A stretch of DNA of 64,000 bases, from assembly GCF_024623785.1 (NCBI RefSeq), contig NZ_JANKBZ010000009.1, positions 62,001 to 126,000 of the forward strand, in the 5' to 3' direction. The stretch comes from Archangium lipolyticum. Lineage in GTDB: Bacteria; Myxococcota; Myxococcia; Myxococcales; Myxococcaceae. The translations under genes were made by a program, and so were the position numbers. Under the pieces are notes generated by a model, which did no database searches, had not been told where the DNA came from, and worked only from the letters and a program-made list of their open reading frames with translations. Shown in pieces: positions 61,837 through 64,000 of this stretch (position 1 is the first letter of the stretch; the number at the start of each line of letters is the position of its first letter).

Positions 61837-63174
61837 ATGACGTTGTACCGCCGTGCCGTTCTCTGCTTGTTGCTCGCGCTGAATGTGGCTTGTGCCACGG
61901 CGCGCCCCGGTGCAACGGAGACGCGGGTGGTCCGGTTGCCGAGTGGTTCCGAGCAGCTCGCCCTGCGCGAGTCCTGGCTCGCCAGGCGCCATGAGCTGCT
62001 CCTGCCGATGATGCGCCGCCACGGTGTGGGCATGTGGATCATCGTGAACGAGGAGTTCCATGACGATCCGCTCACCCCCTGTGTCGCACCGCCGCGTCCC
62101 TACATGGGGAATCGGGACCTCTTCGTCTTCATCGACGCGGGCGAGCAGGGGTTGAAGAAGTACGCGCTGACGGACTACGTGGAGGAGAACGTCGCGCGCT
62201 TCTTCGAGTCGCTGGATGCGGGTGGGCAGCAGGAGGCGCTGGCCGTGCTCTACAAGCAGTACCGGCCGAAGACGATCGCGCTGGGCATCGGCGGCAAGCG
62301 TGGGGTGACACGCAGCCTGACGCGGGACTCGTACACGTTCCTCGTGGAGTCGCTGGGGTCCGAGGCGGAGGCGCGCTTCATGAGCGCGGCGCCCCTCATC
62401 GAGGAGTACCTGGACACGCGCCTCCCGGAGGAGCTGGAGCACTACCGGGCGATGGTGGTTCTCACGGAGGAGCTGGTACGGCGGGCGCTCTCCGCCGAAG
62501 TGGTGAAGCCGGGCGTCACGCGGGTGGGGGACGTACGCCGCTGGTTGTATGACGAGCTGTGGCGGCTGGGCCTGGTGACCTGGTTCCAACCGGATCTGCG
62601 CGTGCAGCGCAGGGGGCAGGGCAATGGGTCCTCGAGGGGATTTCTCGCGGTGGCCCGGGAGGACGTGCTCATCCAGCGGGGCGACCTGCTGCACGTGGAC
62701 TTCGGCCTCAGCTTCCTGGGTCTGCACACCGACTGGCAGAAGATGGCGTACGTGCTGCGCGAGGGCGAGAGGGACGCCCCCGAGGGGCTGAAGCGGGCGC
62801 TGGCGAACACGAACGTGCTCCAGGACGCGCTGGTGAGGCTCTCGCGTCCGGGGCGCTCGTCCGCCGAGGTGTACGAGGCGGTGATGGCCGAGATGAAGCA
62901 GAAGGGGATTCAGGCGCAGGTGTACTCGCACCCGTTGGGCAATCAGGGTCATGCATTGGGGGCGTCCATCGACTTCCGCTCGGCCAGCCGGAAGCAGGAG
63001 CCCAAGCCGCTGCGGGAGGGCTCGTACATCGCCATCGAGCTCAACACGCGCACCGCGGTGCCCGAGTGGGATGGCCAGGAGGTCTACGCGATGGAGGAGG
63101 ATCCCGCGTACCTCACCCGCGAGGGCTGGCGCTTCTTCGTGCCTCGGCAGGAGGCGTACTACCTCATTCCGTAG
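61837..63174 (+). CDS. M24-family (Xaa-Pro aminopeptidase-like) lipoprotein
   Basis: 445 aa. The signal peptide ends in lipobox NVAC (Cys19), unusual for M24 enzymes, which are mostly cytosolic. An N-terminal creatinase-like domain (about 40-190) is followed by the pita-bread domain. Metal ligands are recognisable: VDFG and HTDWQ (two Asp), SHPLGNQGHALG (His), AIELNT (Glu) and a late Glu in QEVYAMEED. It likely cuts N-terminal residues before proline in the periplasm or on the cell surface. A GGGAG site supports the ATG at 61837; the frame is open to 61807. Confidence 0.85.
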   Translation: MTLYRRAVLCLLLALNVACATARPGATETRVVRLPSGSEQLALRESWLARRHELLLPMMRRHGVGMWIIVNEEFHDDPLTPCVAPPRPYMGNRDLFVFIDAGEQGLKKYALTDYVEENVARFFESLDAGGQQEALAVLYKQYRPKTIALGIGGKRGVTRSLTRDSYTFLVESLGSEAEARFMSAAPLIEEYLDTRLPEELEHYRAMVVLTEELVRRALSAEVVKPGVTRVGDVRRWLYDELWRLGLVTWFQPDLRVQRRGQGNGSSRGFLAVAREDVLIQRGDLLHVDFGLSFLGLHTDWQKMAYVLREGERDAPEGLKRALANTNVLQDALVRLSRPGRSSAEVYEAVMAEMKQKGIQAQVYSHPLGNQGHALGASIDFRSASRKQEPKPLREGSYIAIELNTRTAVPEWDGQEVYAMEEDPAYLTREGWRFFVPRQEAYYLIP

Positions 63175-63320
63175 GCCGTGGTTCGTGACGTGCAATCCAC
63201 CCCCCTCCGGGAGTGTTCAGTACGCGTAACGGCCTGTACTCCAGGGCATGGCGCACGCTCTCCCGCTCACCCGATGTGGCCTCTTGTGCCGTGCGCGGGT
63301 CCAGGCGCGGGAGGTTTCAC

Positions 63321-64000
63321 ATGCGACGACTTGTGGCGGTACTGGTGGCCCTGAGCCTGGTGGGATGCGGCGATGACCCGCCCCCGGCGACGGGCCGATT
63401 TGGTGAGGTGACGAGCGCGGTGGTGGTGGTCAACCCGGTCATCAATCAGGGCTCCACCACGACGCTGGTGCCGGGCTCCGCGCGCTCGGGGGTTGAGTTC
63501 AAGGCGGCCGACCTCGAGCCGGTGAGGACGGATTCCACGGGGCTGGCGGTGGTGGAGGACCTGCCCACGGGCACGGTGCAGCTGGACTTCGATCCCGGCA
63601 CGTACTCCTTCCAGGTGGCGCAGGAGAAGGAGCTCTATGACGTGGTGCTGTCGTACCGGGATGGGACGGTGCAGCCCCTGTTCCCGCCCGTGCGCTACCC
63701 CCTTGGGGGCGCGGTGGTGGAGGTGGAGCCGGGGGGCAACATCGCCCAGGCGGCGGCCAGCGACAACACCATCATCGTGCTGAAGCCGGGCAACTACCCG
63801 GGCAACTTCGACCTGCGCGCCGCGGGCGTGCTCATCTTCGGCGCCTGGTCTCCCACGGAGGGGCCGCTGTCCATCATCGACGGCAACGTCACGGTGCTCG
63901 GCGGCAGCAACCGGATGCGCGGCGTGAAGATCAACGGCCGGCTGACGAGCAACGCCAACGGCCTCTCGGTGGCGTTCTCGGACATCGCGAGCGCCACCAT
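63321..64000 (+). CDS. Lipoprotein with beta-helix-like repeats (3' end outside window)
   Basis: ATG 63321 with GGGAGG 7 bp upstream starts MRRLVAVLVALSLVGCGDD, a signal peptide with lipobox LVGC (Cys16). The frame stays open to the end of the window (226 codons read). The first 120 residues contain small beta repeats (AVVVVNPVINQGSTTTLVPG). From about 135 on, short strands with INGxL/IDGNVTVLGGSNRMRGVKING patterns suggest a right-handed parallel beta helix (pectate-lyase-like fold). A surface-anchored carbohydrate-binding or -cleaving protein is possible; the catalytic part is not in view. Confidence 0.75.
   Translation, partial: MRRLVAVLVALSLVGCGDDPPPATGRFGEVTSAVVVVNPVINQGSTTTLVPGSARSGVEFKAADLEPVRTDSTGLAVVEDLPTGTVQLDFDPGTYSFQVAQEKELYDVVLSYRDGTVQPLFPPVRYPLGGAVVEVEPGGNIAQAAASDNTIIVLKPGNYPGNFDLRAAGVLIFGAWSPTEGPLSIIDGNVTVLGGSNRMRGVKINGRLTSNANGLSVAFSDIASAT

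Overview
The window is GC-rich DNA (mostly near 68-70% G+C by eye) from a myxobacterium, most likely suborder Cystobacterineae (Archangium/Cystobacter/Stigmatella-like). The evidence is a complete Myxococcus-type carotenoid cluster ending in carA-carH, many Cys-rich secreted lipoproteins, a Hanks-type kinase, FHA, PEGA and host-attachment proteins, and an S46 dipeptidyl-peptidase. No rRNA, tRNA, CRISPR array or transposase was seen. Both window edges cut a gene.

Layout. 0-7.4 kb: end of a membrane protein, two small Cys-rich exported proteins, an SRPBCC protein, peptide deformylase, a GH5-like lipoprotein, a secreted alpha/beta hydrolase and an Hsp70-family ATPase. 7.4-20.3 kb: a pyrophosphatase-CHAD pair (polyphosphate theme), an SDR-GST pair, Dps, small overlapping genes with a possible frameshift, two tandem lipases, S46 peptidase, OsmC, a class III cyclase and a second GST. 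20.3-29.6 kb: HAD phosphatase, chemoreceptor, host-attachment protein, M20 peptidase, then a group with a PEGA protein, a MopE-like lipoprotein, a Ser/Thr kinase and a TPR-type protein. 29.6-36.4 kb: a visibly lower-GC three-gene block (parvulin foldase, 1513-residue multi-PKD protein with an HELAH motif, small exported protein) behind a 409-bp leader that holds a perfect CRP-type site. 36.5-45.4 kb: FHA protein, a 1552-residue mosaic lipoprotein with an amidohydrolase-like domain, TetR regulator, metallophosphoesterase, and a translationally coupled pair (thioredoxin-fold protein and TIGR01777 epimerase).

45.4-57.3 kb is the centrepiece: crtE-crtI-crtB-HMG-CoA reductase-crtD-crtC-glycosyltransferase-crtYc-crtYd-acyltransferase-carA-carH. 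Most junctions from crtI to carA are 4-bp start/stop overlaps. Upstream lies an operator of five exact 11-bp-spaced repeats, each matching the CarH half-site T-n-n-A-C-A, and the fourth repeat doubles as a perfect TTGACA -35 box. The inference is that the product (a glycosylated, acylated monocyclic carotenoid ester) and its isoprenoid supply (HMG-CoA reductase) are repressed in the dark by B12-bound CarH and by CarA, and released by light. The operator abuts the start of the divergent pair at 44.9-45.4 kb, which may share this control.

57.3-64 kb: POT peptide transporter, a ThDP enzyme of the acetolactate-synthase type, a STAS-like protein, a small Cys-rich protein, an M24 lipoprotein peptidase and the start of a beta-helix-like lipoprotein. 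A dispersed palindromic repeat (core CCCTCTCCCTCTGGGAGAGGG) occurs five times, once inside the reading frame of the carotenoid glycosyltransferase.
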